Shown: positions 42,647 through 54,937, counted from the stretch's first letter. The stretch: 64,000 bases of DNA from Sordariomycetes sp. S80-01Y (GCA_037042185.1 JAXQJY010000031.1:1922001-1986000), one strand, 5' to 3'. Notes: generated by a model from the sequence alone, not told the origin. Numbers and translations are program-made.

Positions 42647-44371
42647 TCAGCTGATATCCTGGATCTGGTGGTTGTTGTGCTGGTTATGGCTCGGATCGAC
42701 CAGGAGTATGTTGGTCAGCGGACTCGGCGAGCGAAGAAAGTTGCTCCCCAGATCCAATGGCGGCCAGGCGAGCTCAGACATCTGGCCCAGGTCAAAGCTC
42801 TCAGGACCGAGCATCCCAGTTGAAGTGAAGTAATTCCAGTTCCACTCGTCGTCTTGCGGCGCGAGACTCGTTGCCGGCACCAGAGCCTGGCTCGTAGCTG
42901 CCGGACTCGGCTGCATCAAGATCCTCAGATCCGGACAGCTGGCGGCCATCTTGCTGTTCAGCAGACCCAGCAGCGTCTTGTTCCCGCCTCTCGATGAAGA
43001 CAGGATGTTGTATAGCCCGGTCAGCACGTCCTTTGGATGTCCCAGCGTCAGCGTCGCGCCCATGGCTCCCGGCTGTGTGCCGCTGGCAACCGCGTCGACG
43101 ACAGCTGTCGCAATCTCGTACGTCTTGAACTCGAGCGTTGGTCCCTGGCTTTCCAGCGCGCTCGTTGGCAGGTCGCCTACAAGGGCCAGAAACTCGCCGG
43201 CCACGTCCACGGGATTCATGCCGGGTACTACGACGCCAAAGCGCAGGGCGGCGCGCCAGAGCACGGCGCGCATCCAATGCCTCGTGACAAGCATGTCTGC
43301 CTTCTGCACGTCGTTTGCTTCTTCTGAGAAGAATTCCTCCTTGCCAGTTCCGTCGTCCACGGTAAGTTTGCGCTGGAGTAGCTCGAGACAGCCGCGCGCC
43401 AGGGACTGGGTCGAAGAGACGTCTGCGTCCGCTGATCTGAGCAGCTCGAATATGCCCGATTGGTCAAATGTCCAGAAGAGATGCACCAGCTTGAGAAATG
43501 CTGGCAGCACATGCATGTTTCTGGTGCTCGCAGTCGATGACAGCGGGTAGAGCACCGAAGGCCTCAGGACGTTGGGTCGCAAAACAACGGGAAGTTTGTG
43601 CAGCATCGCCACACCCCGCTCAGTGACGAACAGCAACCAGAGTATCCGTCGGAGGAGCTGCTGCTCAGCCTCGGGCAGCGAGGCGTAGGTTGACTCGCGG
43701 TCGATGCGGAGCAGCTGGGCCTTGGTGATGGCTTCGCGGAGGTAGACCAAGGATTTCGTCCCCCCAGCTGTCTGGTTCTCGTAGTAGATGTGCAGGAAGA
43801 ACGAGACCCGAAGACTGTCGAGAAGGTCGTCTGGTCTCTCTTCCTGGGCGTCTCGCTCGATCTGTTGGGCTGAGCCCTGCCACGGCGTCTCAAGCTTCAG
43901 CTGCGCAATCGTCGCGAGGGCCACGGCATTAGCCAGATGCCTTGCCTTGACGTTGTCCGGATTAATCAGGTCGACGTGTAGCTGACTAGCATCAACGATA
44001 GGCCAGATAGGGAAGAGCCGCTCCGCATAGACATTCAGGACTTCAGTTAAATGCTCGAGCCCCTCAACTGGCGCTTCCAGCTCAGGGGCGTCGCCGCTGG
44101 CCGTGTCCAGACCATCACGCCTCTCCTTGGCGATGCGATGCAGCGTGCCGCGCCTCAAGCTCCTCGGGCCCCTCGTCTGCGGGTTGCGGTTAAAGGTGCA
44201 CTCGATACCCGCGGCGACGCAGCCCGAGCACGGCGAAGCCTCGGAGCACTTGATCTTCCTGATCTTGCACGGATCGCAAGCGCGCTTCACGAGCTTCTGG
44301 CGACGCGCCGCCGTCTTGGTCCCGGCAGCCGGGACATTGTGGGTGAGAGGCGGCGTGGCGGTGGTGGCCAT
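42647..44371 (-). CDS. Zn2Cys6 transcription factor
   Basis: A nuclear regulator of 574 residues in one exon from the first ATG. The N-terminal cluster is CDPCKIRKIKCSEASPC followed by SGCVAAGIEC, with basic RRQKLVKRA before it and RGPRSLRRGTLHR after it. A fungal-specific regulatory domain begins near YAERLFPIWPIVD and includes the LRRILWLLFVTERG signature; this pattern is common in sugar and quinate regulators of the Mal13/XlnR-like group. The C-terminus has an acidic, aromatic patch (DDEWNWNYFTS) that may activate transcription. Targets are unknown; the aldo-keto reductase immediately downstream is one candidate by position. Confidence 0.88.
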   Translation of the reverse strand: MATTATPPLTHNVPAAGTKTAARRQKLVKRACDPCKIRKIKCSEASPCSGCVAAGIECTFNRNPQTRGPRSLRRGTLHRIAKERRDGLDTASGDAPELEAPVEGLEHLTEVLNVYAERLFPIWPIVDASQLHVDLINPDNVKARHLANAVALATIAQLKLETPWQGSAQQIERDAQEERPDDLLDSLRVSFFLHIYYENQTAGGTKSLVYLREAITKAQLLRIDRESTYASLPEAEQQLLRRILWLLFVTERGVAMLHKLPVVLRPNVLRPSVLYPLSSTASTRNMHVLPAFLKLVHLFWTFDQSGIFELLRSADADVSSTQSLARGCLELLQRKLTVDDGTGKEEFFSEEANDVQKADMLVTRHWMRAVLWRAALRFGVVVPGMNPVDVAGEFLALVGDLPTSALESQGPTLEFKTYEIATAVVDAVASGTQPGAMGATLTLGHPKDVLTGLYNILSSSRGGNKTLLGLLNSKMAASCPDLRILMQPSPAATSQALVPATSLAPQDDEWNWNYFTSTGMLGPESFDLGQMSELAWPPLDLGSNFLRSPSPLTNILLVDPSHNQHNNHQIQDIS

Positions 44372-44920
44372 GTGGTTGGTGCTTCAGCGCATGTTCTCAG
44401 AGGGCGATGCGTGGGAAGGCTGCCGCATTCGTTGGTAATGGAGGCGATGTGAGTGGAAGAAGGTTTCAGGTTGGAGTCGAGGCTTTGGAGTTGAAGATGG
44501 CGGAATGTGTGGCTTGGACCGGCTGATGCCGCGGTTCCCCACAGATTCGCCATTAGTCGGCCTCCTGATTGGGAAATTGGCCGTTGGGGCCACGAGCAGA
44601 TGTGTGGGGATCTCGCAGCGATCACAGCTACCCTATTGCTAAGACATGCTTTCTCCCGCGCCATATCTCGAGATAGCAAAAGTAAGCTGTGGGTGCCTAG
44701 CTCGCCATTCCTAGCTGCAGACAAACGTTGTTGGTCTTCTCTTATCAAATGTGATTGCAAAATCGCTAGCTTTACCGTAGCATTCAGATCCAGATTGCCC
44801 CGTCAACAAATCACCCGCAATTGACGTAAGGCTGTAATGATCAGCCACAGTTCCCGAAGGTGTTGTAAGATGCACAAATATCAAACTAACAGCACAACCA
44901 ATATCTTCCATTCTTATCTG
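44372..44920. other. Intergenic between two minus-strand genes
   Basis: Contains the promoter of the Zn2Cys6 gene and the 3' flank of the deaminase gene. No other gene was seen. Confidence 0.5.
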
Positions 44921-46563
44921 CTACGGCGCATTTGAGACACTTTCCCATTCTTCCTCGCTGCCATGGCGCGGCCTTCTTGGTACTCGATCGTTGCTAGACG
45001 ATCCTCCTTCACCGGTTCCCACTTGCGGGCCAGCATGAGAATGCAATTGATCGGAGTGTGCAGCTCTCGATGGCACATCCCATCTATCCGACGCGATTCC
45101 ATGCGAATCAGTCCGCGAGTCGTTCCGTCTCCAGTCCACTGATTTGTTCCTGAAAGTCTTTCGTATATCTTCCTGTAAGAGCTCGATCACATCGTCCATG
45201 TGCTCCTCCACATGCTCCTGGATCTCAGGTCCCTGGTCCTTGTAAATATCCGGCAGGCGCCACTTGGGATACAGGTTCAAGTGCGAGGACTGCACTCGGA
45301 ACTCACTGTACGAGAAGTAGAAGTGACAGAGCTTGCAGAGTGGCTTACTGGTGGCAATGAACATCGTGTCATCCCAGTAGTCCGAGCGATTGGTTTTGCC
45401 ATTCTCAACAAGATAACTTTCAAGACGGACTTCACCATGCACGTTTGTCTTCATTCTTTTGTCGGAGAGCTGCTCCCGAAAATGTCGATTCAGTCCAAAC
45501 TCTTCGAACCCCTGGAGGTCCTGCTCGTAGTCCTCCGGGTCGAGATCTGGAAAGGCAAGCTTGGCGACATCACGGGCTTTCTCGACCGTAGGGAGGTCGT
45601 TGCGCTTTGATTTGGCTGATTTGATGCAGCTGATTTTGAAGTTCTCAAACAGGGCGGGCATGTCGATAGACGCTGCGGTGATGGTATCAGCAGCCTGGCG
45701 GTAGGACTGCAGTCGGCCTAAGTAGTGCCGGACCTGCCACCATGACGCCTGCGCGCTTGTGGGACTGTCTTTAGCACGTTCGTCAAGCAATGTCTGGAAG
45801 CCCTTTGCTCTCATGTCCTGAGCGATGCTGATCAGCGACTCACAGTCGTGAAGGACTACCGAGTGGAATCAGCAAACACAATTTTCTACGGTATAATTTT
45901 ACAGAGCCTTACATCGTGATTTTGAACCCTCAGTTGAGCTCATGCCATGAGAAAATTGTCCAGACTTTTTCAAAGCACCCAGGTTGCAAGCGAGTGTAGT
46001 ATCTACCCACTATTAGATACTGTTTGGGTTACAAGAAGAGAAGACTGACCTTCGGGCCCATTCGATCTTTGGAGAAGGAAAATGCACTCGTCTACCGATT
46101 GGGCCAAAGCTCTGATGTAGAAAGAGACTTTGTTGAAGCTGGGCTCGAGAATCTTCCAGAGGACCTGCTTCCGTAGTGCCTTTTCCTCAAGATCCTGTGG
46201 GTTTTCGAACACGTACTCGAGCAGCTCAGATAGCTTGCTCTTGATCTGTTCCAGCTCGGATTCGTTGCGGCAATTGGACGTAAAGAGGTATTCTGGTCCA
46301 TCAGCGCCACGAAGACACACAAGAGCGCTCATTGTACTCCCGCCCTTTTGCGTGTCGCAAAAGGAAGCGAGCTTGCAGAGAAACTTATCAACCTCGCTCA
46401 GAGAGTCGTCTCGAGCACCACCCTCACCAGAGGAGTACCTAATATCGTTCATGGCCTTGCAGGTTTCCCTCAGCGCACCAGAGAGAAGACAAAGGCTGGA
46501 GATCTGGGCGGTCTTCTTCTCATCGTACACGACAAGTTCCCGAGATGCCGGCGGCGATGTCAT
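44921..46563 (-). CDS. OTT_1508-like deaminase family protein
   Basis: A fungal protein with a predicted nucleic-acid or nucleotide deaminase fold of the OTT_1508 family. Exons 46563-46050, 46002-45913 and 45855-44921 give 512 residues. The middle exon makes the family phrase FLHDCESLISIAQ contiguous with the C-terminal half. The zinc site is visible as His341-Gly-Glu343 (NVHGEVRLE) and Cys375-x2-Cys378 (PLCKLCHFYF), all catalytic ligands of the cytidine-deaminase fold. The N-terminal 200 residues are helical with no known domain. The hydrophilic tail is Arg/Ser-rich. Members are expanded in moulds and their targets are unknown; related bacterial domains occur in polymorphic toxins, but no secretion signal is visible here. 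An upstream TTG-initiated leader is not credible. Confidence 0.85.
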
Positions 46564-48608
46564 TGTCAAGATACTCGATAGCTTTCGAATAGATGTTTGT
46601 ATCCACGTTAAACCCAAGTCGATGATGGAAGTGAAAAGTCTTAGCAAGCAGGTTATTGCTTTCCACAACCTAGCTGCATCTTTATACTTTTTTGAGAGCC
46701 GAGTCGACTCGTGGAGACGTCATAGCTGTCCACTCTCAACGAGTCTTCACTCATTTTCCTTTTTCCTTTCCATGATAGCGCCCGAGGTGTTATGGCGATC
46801 CCCTAGCGACGCGATTGGATAGCCGTGTGCAGAGATGCAGAAGTGCAGGCGCCGCCGCTGATATCTCGCAGTAGCCTCTCAACCATAGCCAATCTGCAGT
46901 CCAATACTGGTGCTATCTTGTCAGCTCGGCTTGCGGGGGTTAATCCGAGGAGTGATCTTTGGTTCTGTGGACGCCCGCGCTCTCCAACGTTGAAGAGTTC
47001 CGGGAAGCTGTCGAAGCTGTATTAATTGGTGGATGCGTGAGGAGAGTCTCAGGAGAAATCTGTCAGTTTCTGGGACCGTCCACACTCTGATACACGACCT
47101 GCTGACTATTTAAAGTCTGTAGGAGCCCGGGCGTTCGAGGTCAGTAACCGCATGGAACTTGAAGACTACTTGCTGGTCGTAAGACTGTAAAGCTGGGTCT
47201 TTTTCTAACATCTGTTGCAAGGCAAAACCACCAGGTAATCAGGCGGAGGATTTAAGGAGCTCATGAACAGTCATGTACAGACATATGGCAGTTTCACAAA
47301 CGTGTAGAAGAAGATTCAGAGCGAATAGTGGCATCATCGTTATCTCGACATGTATCTGAGGGAGGCGCCATTGTTTTCAGCTCTGCTTTACTAGCTTAAA
47401 GTTAAACAGATAGCACCCCACAGGTTGCAGAAGCAAGAACGTGTGACGTGGTGCCCGCCAACGGCTGCATCAATATCGGCCGGCCTCCCGCAGCTGCATA
47501 TTGGTAAGCGGCATCACACTGTATTGTAACCTAGACTAGCGCGCCCAACGTGATTATGATGGCACCAGAGTTGTATTAAAATGCAGTGGCACATCGGTAG
47601 AGTGCTATGGCTGGCAACCCGGTGAGGAGACTATCACAATTCTGCCACACGATTAGTTGTGCTTCGTGGTGCATCCGTGTACCACAATGGTATTGACCTC
47701 GCACAATGCAAGCCGTGAGCTGCGCAACCCAACATGTGGCTGGCAGATTGGAAGAGTGTCGTTGTTGGCGAAAGATCCGGCAGGGATTACATCGCTTGAA
47801 GTACGTCTGTCATCTAATATGGGATACTATCCATGTGCCAGTTGAGTGTGCGCAACCTTAAATAGCGAATTCAAGCGGACTATGTTGGGTTGGGAGGCTT
47901 CCCAGGCGGGGTCTATTGCGCCGATGCTTTCTTCTCTGCCCTGATCGCTTACAGCCTAGCTCTTGGGATGAGCGATGCGATCAATGGGCCCATATTTACT
48001 ACTTCGGTCCCAGCTTTGTGCAACTGACTAAGAGAGGAGAGTGTTGTCCTCCAGTAAGCCCTTGCGTGAGCTCAATGGCCAGTGCGGTGATCAGGTGCAG
48101 CGGCTGATGCAAGGTGTGTTGGCAGCCCGCCGCTAGCTTATGGTATGACTGTCAGAATAAGTACACCAAGTCGCCTCAAGCCGACTCCAAGGCAGTGGTG
48201 TATGGCTGACGAGGTCGAACGGATCAGCTTCCTCCTTGCCTGCCTTCGATTTGAGCTTTGGCAGGGCCTGTGGACCGCTATTCCTTGAGCAATGATAAGT
48301 CTGCGGAAGTCAAAGTCTTTAATGAGTGGTCGTGGGCATAGATGATAGACCGGTGTGACGTTTGTACGTAGGATATTCTTCTAATACCAGAAGCCGTCTT
48401 CATGTTCCTTGCGTCTTATACGTACAATCCGTCCTCCGTTCTCCGGTTGAGAAGACGTAAGGAGTACTATGAAATAAATAGGAGCAAGGTGCTCGCCTCA
48501 TATGATCTTAGGAAACTAGGTCAAAGAGCAGAAACAATGTCATTGGTATCACGTGGCACAACCATTGATGATCAAGGTGTTCTTTTCTGCCAACTACTGC
48601 TGCACCAC
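46564..48608. other. Gene-poor stretch, 2 kb
   Basis: No domain-bearing frame and no spliced model could be built on either strand. Terminal repeats of a transposon were not seen. The left end is the deaminase promoter. Confidence 0.5.
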
Positions 48609-49379
48609 TTAAGAAGCTTGGGGTTCTTTCAAGCGACAATTCCGAAGATGTCTTTTCATGTTGTCTTTTCGACATTCGTAAGTGCAGCCAGGATGTGGGC
48701 AACGCAATTTGCGCCCTGACGCGTGGATATTGTCGTGGTGGCGATCGCGATCTTTGCCCAGCGTGAAACTTTTGTTGCAACTTCGAAAGCCGCAGGGAAA
48801 TCTTAGAGGCGCTCCGCTGGTCGAATTTGTTAAATCATCCTCCAAGTTACGGGGCAATAAAGAGCGGGCTCACCGAACAGGTCCCCTTGGCGCTGGTGCT
48901 CTCTGCAACTGTATGGGAAGGGCTATGGAAGTAGATGGAATGGCTTGACCACCACTGTGAGCGGGTGTACATTGTCTGGTCTCTCCTAAATTCTCTGTGT
49001 CAAACTCATTCCCGTCCTGACCAGCAGACTCGAAATTGCGCGTTTGAGCTCCTCTGTCATCCTCTGGAATAGGACCTCCACTGCCGATTTGGGTCCACTG
49101 AGGGTCGATATATTGATGTGGATGTGTGTGTTTGTAATGATCAGATGTAGAAGACCCGTCAACAGGCCCTGTGCGGTCTTGGCTTGAGATAGGAGGTCTC
49201 TATGAGAGACAGGAAGTGTAGACGGAGCCTCCTGGTGAGGGAAAGTGAACGAAAGTGAGTTTAAGAGAGCTTGTGAGAAGAGTGACAACGAAGGAAAGTA
49301 AAGAGTTGGACGTAAGGGGACTGTAGTAAGGAATGAATGAGTTGTACCCCCAGGGCCAACCTTGGAGAGGAAGGTCCAT
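48609..49379 (-). CDS. C2H2 zinc-finger protein, spliced
   Basis: Probable DNA- or RNA-binding protein of about 210 residues. Exon 3 (48816-48609) carries two fingers: CGFRSCNKSFTLGKDRDRHH region and CPHPGCTYECRKDN region ending in MKRHLRNC (C2HC variant). Exon 2 (49199-48874) is a 108-codon open frame in phase with it across a 57-nt intron (CG|GTGAGC to GACCAG|C). Exon 2 has a pyrimidine-rich acceptor (CTGTCTCTCATAG). It lacks an ATG, so a first exon is needed. The best one starts at 49379 (MDLPLQGWPWGYN), but its donor is uncertain (GTTGTC or GTTCAC, both in phase). The linker part is hydrophilic and looks disordered. Function and targets are unknown. Confidence 0.6.
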
Positions 49380-49767
49380 GACCTGGGTGGTCCGGACAGC
49401 GATATATATGCCCTCGTCCCTAGATTATCTTGCGGGGTAGGGGCTTTATTGATTGGCCGTCCATGCTGGCCTCAAAATCTGCAGGTGGCCATGGTGACCT
49501 CAGCCGCAGCAAGCCACCGATTCTGAAGACGCCCCCTATGTGCTCCTATTGGTGGCCTCAAAACATAAACTCCTTGTCATGTCGGGATTCAGGAGTCCCT
49601 TGACTCAACGAGCCCCGCGTGCATTGAATTGCTATGGCAAGAATCTCCAGACGCAGTCTACATAAGACCACTCAGCTACCAGCAAAATTGAGATAACTTT
49701 AGATTACTTCAATTGCTACGAGCTCTTTCTCCTTGACAGGCTTCCCCTAGTGTTTGCGAAGTTCACC
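49380..49767. promoter_or_regulatory. Divergent promoter region, zinc-finger / orphan gene
   Basis: A 388-nt gap between two divergent starts, probably both promoters. Nothing specific was recognised. Confidence 0.45.
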
Positions 49768-50252
49768 ATGACGGCCATATTCTGTTGCAACGCCGTTCAG
49801 CCATACCGTCCGCGGCCCCTAACTCACGACGAAAAGTTCCGGTCTTTCATGAAATGGGCTGAATATCCCCAGAGCACCTCTTTGGATCCTACTACGAGCG
49901 AAGGTCAACGCTGCTTGTCAAATCCATCCTTTGTGGTGCAGCTCGTACGTCAGGTCAACTTTGGACCCCTAGAGTCCAAGAGGTACTTCGCCAAGAAAGA
50001 AGGCTACCAGGAGGAATTCTTCGAAGTATGTGAAAATGACTTGATCCAAGCTAACTTCCAGAAGCTCAACACGTATGTACATTAAATTCCAAGTTCAGCT
50101 GTTGGAGACTGACTGCTTGCATTAGGTACAAGAACTGGAAATGCGATACGCATAATAAGTTCTTTGAAACGAATGTATACCAGAAGGACCCGTTCAACCA
50201 GCACCACTGGAGAGCTAATGTTGCACGCCCAGCTGGGGATATTGATCTTTGA
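49768..50252 (+). CDS. Orphan spliced protein, 143 residues
   Basis: I do not recognise this protein. Exons 49768-50072 and 50126-50252 join in frame across a 53-nt intron (GTATGT donor, CTGAC branch-like site, ATTAG acceptor). The start is ATG in CACCATGAC; an upstream in-frame GTG is ignored. The product starts MTAIFCCNAVQPYRPRPL, continues with an acidic/aromatic middle (KWAEYPQ, YFAKKEGYQEEFFE) and ends KDPFNQHHWRANVARPAGD plus four residues. There is no signal peptide, membrane segment or known motif. Consensus splicing and good codon use argue that it is real. It may be a lineage-restricted mould protein. Confidence 0.6.
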
Positions 50253-52614
50253 TTCTCAGAAGACGCTATTTGCATCGGAGATCGGTTGGAAAACAATTTC
50301 TTTCAGTAGTAAAAGGGAGCTATTTGGGAAGGATCGGATGGCACACTGTAGTGAGATTTAAATCCAAAAGTTATTGATTGTTCAGCTTGTTTTTTCGTAC
50401 GCACCAAAGCCCCTCCACTTCGGGCCTTTTCACCAAGAGTATACGTTCAAATCGCAGAGAATAGGGTTGAATTACTTTATATACTATGAGAATACGAGAG
50501 AATGCATTGACACCTTCCATGCTTCCTGCCGATGGTTCCTCCACTTGTCGATACCACCACTTTGAGTCTGGAGGTCGCACCTGCACCAAGATCAGATGCC
50601 TTTCAAGCTCCCCTAAAAAGCCTATTATTCGGAAATCCGGTCTTCTCTGCTGGTGATAGTACCTTCAATCGTGTATTCTCACGTTCTGGTCTTGGCTAGC
50701 AGTCGTCGGCTGTCTGATCGTTTTCTCTCAAGACTGAAGACGCAGGTGGCAAATAGGACGTCTCAGGACGAAAAGGAAGGAAAAAAGACCATCGGGTTGG
50801 GAGAAGGCTTCCTAATTGGCAAGGATTTGTCACGAGTTGAAATCTGAACCTAGCAGATGCTCACTTGTGGGCTTTGCTACCTCGATATGGGCTTGCGTTG
50901 AGGTGTCTGAGTGGCTTGATTGGGAGTCGTACCGGGAAGTGAAAAGACAGCCAGGACAGCCTCTCACAAAGCTCTGAAATTGGTGTTGTGAATTTCTTCC
51001 AGCCAGCATGGCCTAGAACTAGGTACATCTCACTGTGGGCTGACGCCTCAGCGTTATGGTGGAATGATAAAGCAGTCTACGTAGGTTGGCGGAAGACCTA
51101 CTTGACACGAGACTGCCGTAGAGCCTCTCTGGCCTCTTTGCTTTTGTTTCCCTTCTTCTCCCTAAGCAAAGTGTCTTTCAAGACTTAGAGAACGAACATA
51201 CGATTGAGCGGAATCTGGATGGTCTTTTTGGGTTTTCCCGCGTCTTCTCTAGCAGGACAATTTCAGTACAGGAAAAAGAGCAACGTAGCTAGCTTGCCAC
51301 TACGTTTCCGAATTACAGACGAGAGCAAAGCTGTAGGGTAGGCAGAACAGGTTCTTGGTTTGTTCGTCACGCGTTGGGTTATAAGTGCGAGACTGGGTGC
51401 CCCAGCCCCAGTCAAACAGATACGACCCCAGTTTGTCCGTCCCTAAAAATCGGGACGCGGTTGCAAGTGCTGGATACCTCTCAAGTTGATGTACGTTCAC
51501 ATTATCTGGTTGACCTAGAAGTGGGTTCAGTCCGAGGATACTACGAGCTGGGTGTCTCAAACCACGATGATGCGGAGAATTTTGATGCGGAAGTGGACGT
51601 CACCAGTCACATGTCCAGATGATTCGCTCTTTGTACAGAGAACCGAGTGTTCCGTCGGTGCTACACATAACGGAGCCGATCGGCGCAATATTCAGTTGAA
51701 TCCGCACTGTACTCTTTTGGGAACTTGCTGATTTCTTATTAGACGGCGGAACCGTGTCTCATCCATCTCTGTATCAGGATGTTGGTGGGTCCGGCGAAAT
51801 ACTAATATGCCTGACAAAGTGAGTTGGCACAATCTAAATGTCGAATCATCGACCTGGAAATCTACTCAAAGCTTTGGTGGCATTTGATATCTATCACAAG
51901 CTTAGCCCTGGCGAGAAAGCGAGGTAGAGGACACGCGTCACCTCCCAGGCTTGCGATCCATGCGCCAGTCGCAAATCACAGGCAGAACGCATACTAATTG
52001 ATTTCCATCAGCACGGAGCTGACTTTGGCTGCCGTGTACCTTGGACGTCGCGGAATCTCGCGTTGCACATGATGATCTGCCCGAGTCAGCACGTCCTATA
52101 CTTTTCTTAATTTCTTACTACTCGTAAGCCAAGGGCCCCAACCAACGCGGAAGCTCAGGGTCAGCATTGTCGTCATTGCCAATTCAAGATCGGATAGCCC
52201 GGCCCATGCAGCTCACTGGCCCTAGTATAGACCCGAATAAATGTTATGTTGGGCACATGTTACTGCCTGCGGCTATTGCTGCTCTTCCCGAATAACTTCT
52301 TTGCCGTTACTAGGCCCTCGAAGTAATCGTTTGAGATTACCTCGTATATAATTATACCGTAGACTCAGTCCCTCTGCTCTCTTGTGTTTGAAGATGACTA
52401 AGCTTACATCCCTATCCTCCGATCTACGTCGAGACTTGAGAGATCGACGATGGCGATCCTAAGCAGTACAAAAGGGCTTCATCAAGTCCATCATGGGGAA
52501 ATTCTCATACTCGATCCATAGAATAAGCAGCTTTCGAAGGCCTTCTCCCATCACAACGCACTCCACACGCCAGGACCATCGCCGTAGAACCTAACTTACC
52601 TTTTTGAGCCAGCC
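50253..52614. other. Gene-poor stretch, 2.4 kb
   Basis: No convincing gene on either strand. Frames near 51300-51620 are short and lack domains or splice partners. The right end is the P450 promoter. No transposase or terminal repeat was recognised. Confidence 0.5.
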
Positions 52615-54314
52615 ATGATTAGCATGTTGTTCGGCGTCGTCGCCGTGAGCGGCGTGCTGGTAAGGTCGAGAACAAGGTCACAATAAACGTGCTAACAGGA
52701 CCTGGAATCCAGGCTTCTTATGTTTCAGTCATTTGCCTGTACCGACTCTACTTCCATCCCCTTGCGAAGTATCCAGGCCCGAGGCTAGCTGCAGTGTCTG
52801 ATGTTGGTTACCTACTTGGGAACATACAATGCGTTCTACTGATACTTGCGGTGCAGATATGGTATGCGTTGAAGTGGACGTCTGGCCGCTATCATTTTGT
52901 GTTAGAGAGAGCTCACCGACAGTACGGTAAGACACTCTTCACTAGAATTAACGGCTTCTTCAAGGTGTCCACTGACATCCCATTCAAGGTGATGTAGTTC
53001 GCATCGCTCCAAATGAGTTGTCTTTTGCCACGGTGCAAGCGTATCGCGACATATATGGCCATGCTAGTAAGGGTAAGAAGCTGTTCCTCAAGGATGCTTG
53101 GTATGAGAGGGTCGGAGACCACCCAGGCATCGTCGGTGTAAGAGACCCTGCAGAACACTCCCGACAAAAGAAATATCTCGCCCATGCTTTCAGCGCAAAG
53201 GCGCTACGCAGCCAAGAGTTCTTGGTTCACCAATACGTCGACATGTTTATGTCTCATATTGGGAGAATCAGCCGATCAAATAGCCCGGATATGAACCTTC
53301 AAGAGGCTTTCAACTGGGTGACCTTTGACATAATAGGTAATAAGATACGCCCTTGGCCCTGATTGCTTTTTAATACAGAGAATTGACCCAGAAATCTTAG
53401 GTGACCTTGCTTTCGGCGAATCGTTTGGTGCTGTCTCTCAAGGTCGCACGAACGTCTGGATATCGCTGATCGTCGATGCCGTTTTTTACGGGATGATAGC
53501 AAATCTGAGAAAGCGTTTACCAATCATCAACTTAGTGCTCTTCTTTATCATACCCAAGGAAGCAAAATCCTTGCATCAGAAGCACTTGCAGCTTTCCCGC
53601 AAGAAAATGCTCAAGCGACTCGAGCTTGGGGATTCCCTGAACCGGGACGACTTCTTCTCGCACTTGCTTCGCAGAGGAGGACCAGATATTCCAGAATCCG
53701 AGCTGCAAGAACAAGCCCAGACACTGATCGTCGCTGGTTCCGAGACAACTGCAACCTGCCTGACCGGCCTGACATTCTTCCTACTCTCAAACGAACCATG
53801 CTTGAAAAGGCTGTCCGCTGAGGTGAGGTCACAGTTCAAGACTGCCCAAGAAATCGACGGGGATTCTACCAAAGATTTAAAATATCTCCAGGCGGTCATA
53901 GAAGAAGGGTTGCGTATGTTCCCGCCCGTGGCCTTTGGTCTACCGCGAATTTGCCCTGGTACCGTGGTGGATGGTCACTACATCCCCGCAGGCACAGTCG
54001 TCAGTGTAGATCATTGGACTACAAACCATGACCCCCACTACTGGAAAGACCCGCAATGCTTCATCCCGGAGCGCTGGATTGATGAAGGATTTGGCGACGT
54101 GAAAGAGGCGAGTCAACCTTTCTCTTTGGGACCGCGTGCATGCCTAGGCATAAATCTCGCCTACCTTGAGTTGAGAATTATCTTAGCCAAGATGGTATTT
54201 CACTACGACTGGGAATTGATTAACAAGGACCTTAAATTCTTCGAGGATGCGAAGCTGTTTGTGCTGTGGAAGAAACCCAAGGTTGTCGTTCGTTTTACGC
54301 AACATTTCGAATAG
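52615..54314 (+). CDS. Cytochrome P450 monooxygenase
   Basis: A haem-thiolate oxygenase anchored in the ER by one N-terminal helix ([20 protein letters not shown]). Exons 52615-52659, 52713-52802, 52857-52926, 52989-53336 and 53401-54314 give 488 residues. After the helix comes the hinge [10 protein letters not shown]. The I-helix oxygen site is [10 protein letters not shown], the K-helix ExxR is EEGLR, the PERF-like motif is FIPERW, and the haem loop [10 protein letters not shown] carries the Cys ligand. All hallmarks are intact. The wording ([28 protein letters not shown]) resembles the CYP65/isotrichodermin C-15 hydroxylase-like group of secondary metabolism, but family assignment is tentative. 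No biosynthetic core gene is adjacent. Confidence 0.9.
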
Positions 54315-54937
54315 CTCAGACCTCTGATGATGGCAATCTAACGACATACCTTTTTGACCGTATCACCAGGCTCCATTTTTCTCGTCTAAGATGAGCATTG
54401 TGTTGTTCTGTAACTCCAGCCCTATGATCCGCCTCCTGTGCACTGGCTTTACATCAACAGCTTTCTTATGTGGTGTCCTAGCTTGGCACATACCATAACG
54501 CCGTTGCTTCCTCTCCGCGTTTCCCTTACGACCGCTTTCTTTCTGCGACTCTTACATCTCCCGAGTCTCTTGGACCTGGCCACACTTATATTAGTCAATG
54601 AATGGATTTTCGGCGGGTACATCATTCGCTTGAATTTGGTGTAGTGAGCCCAACTATCTACCTACCTGGCCAGAACCTGTGAAAAGCTGAATCTACCAAA
54701 CTTCTTTCTTTTTGTAGGGGAATCAGCAAGTAGCAAATCGAAAGAAAAAGGCCTTGGAGAGAAAATGTCATCATATAGTAGTCGAAACGACGATCTTGGC
54801 ATGCGGACCTAGTGTCATCCCATGCTTTGTGAGCGTTCCCAAATTGCCACCTAAATCAATTGTTATTATTCTCAGGATTCCGAGGATACTATCTGCCACG
54901 CTCACCCTTAGAGTGCCTATAGGATGTGGCCCCCACA
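54315..54937. other. Convergent 3' flanks
   Basis: Lies between the P450 (+) and VOC protein (-) ends. No gene was seen. Confidence 0.5.
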
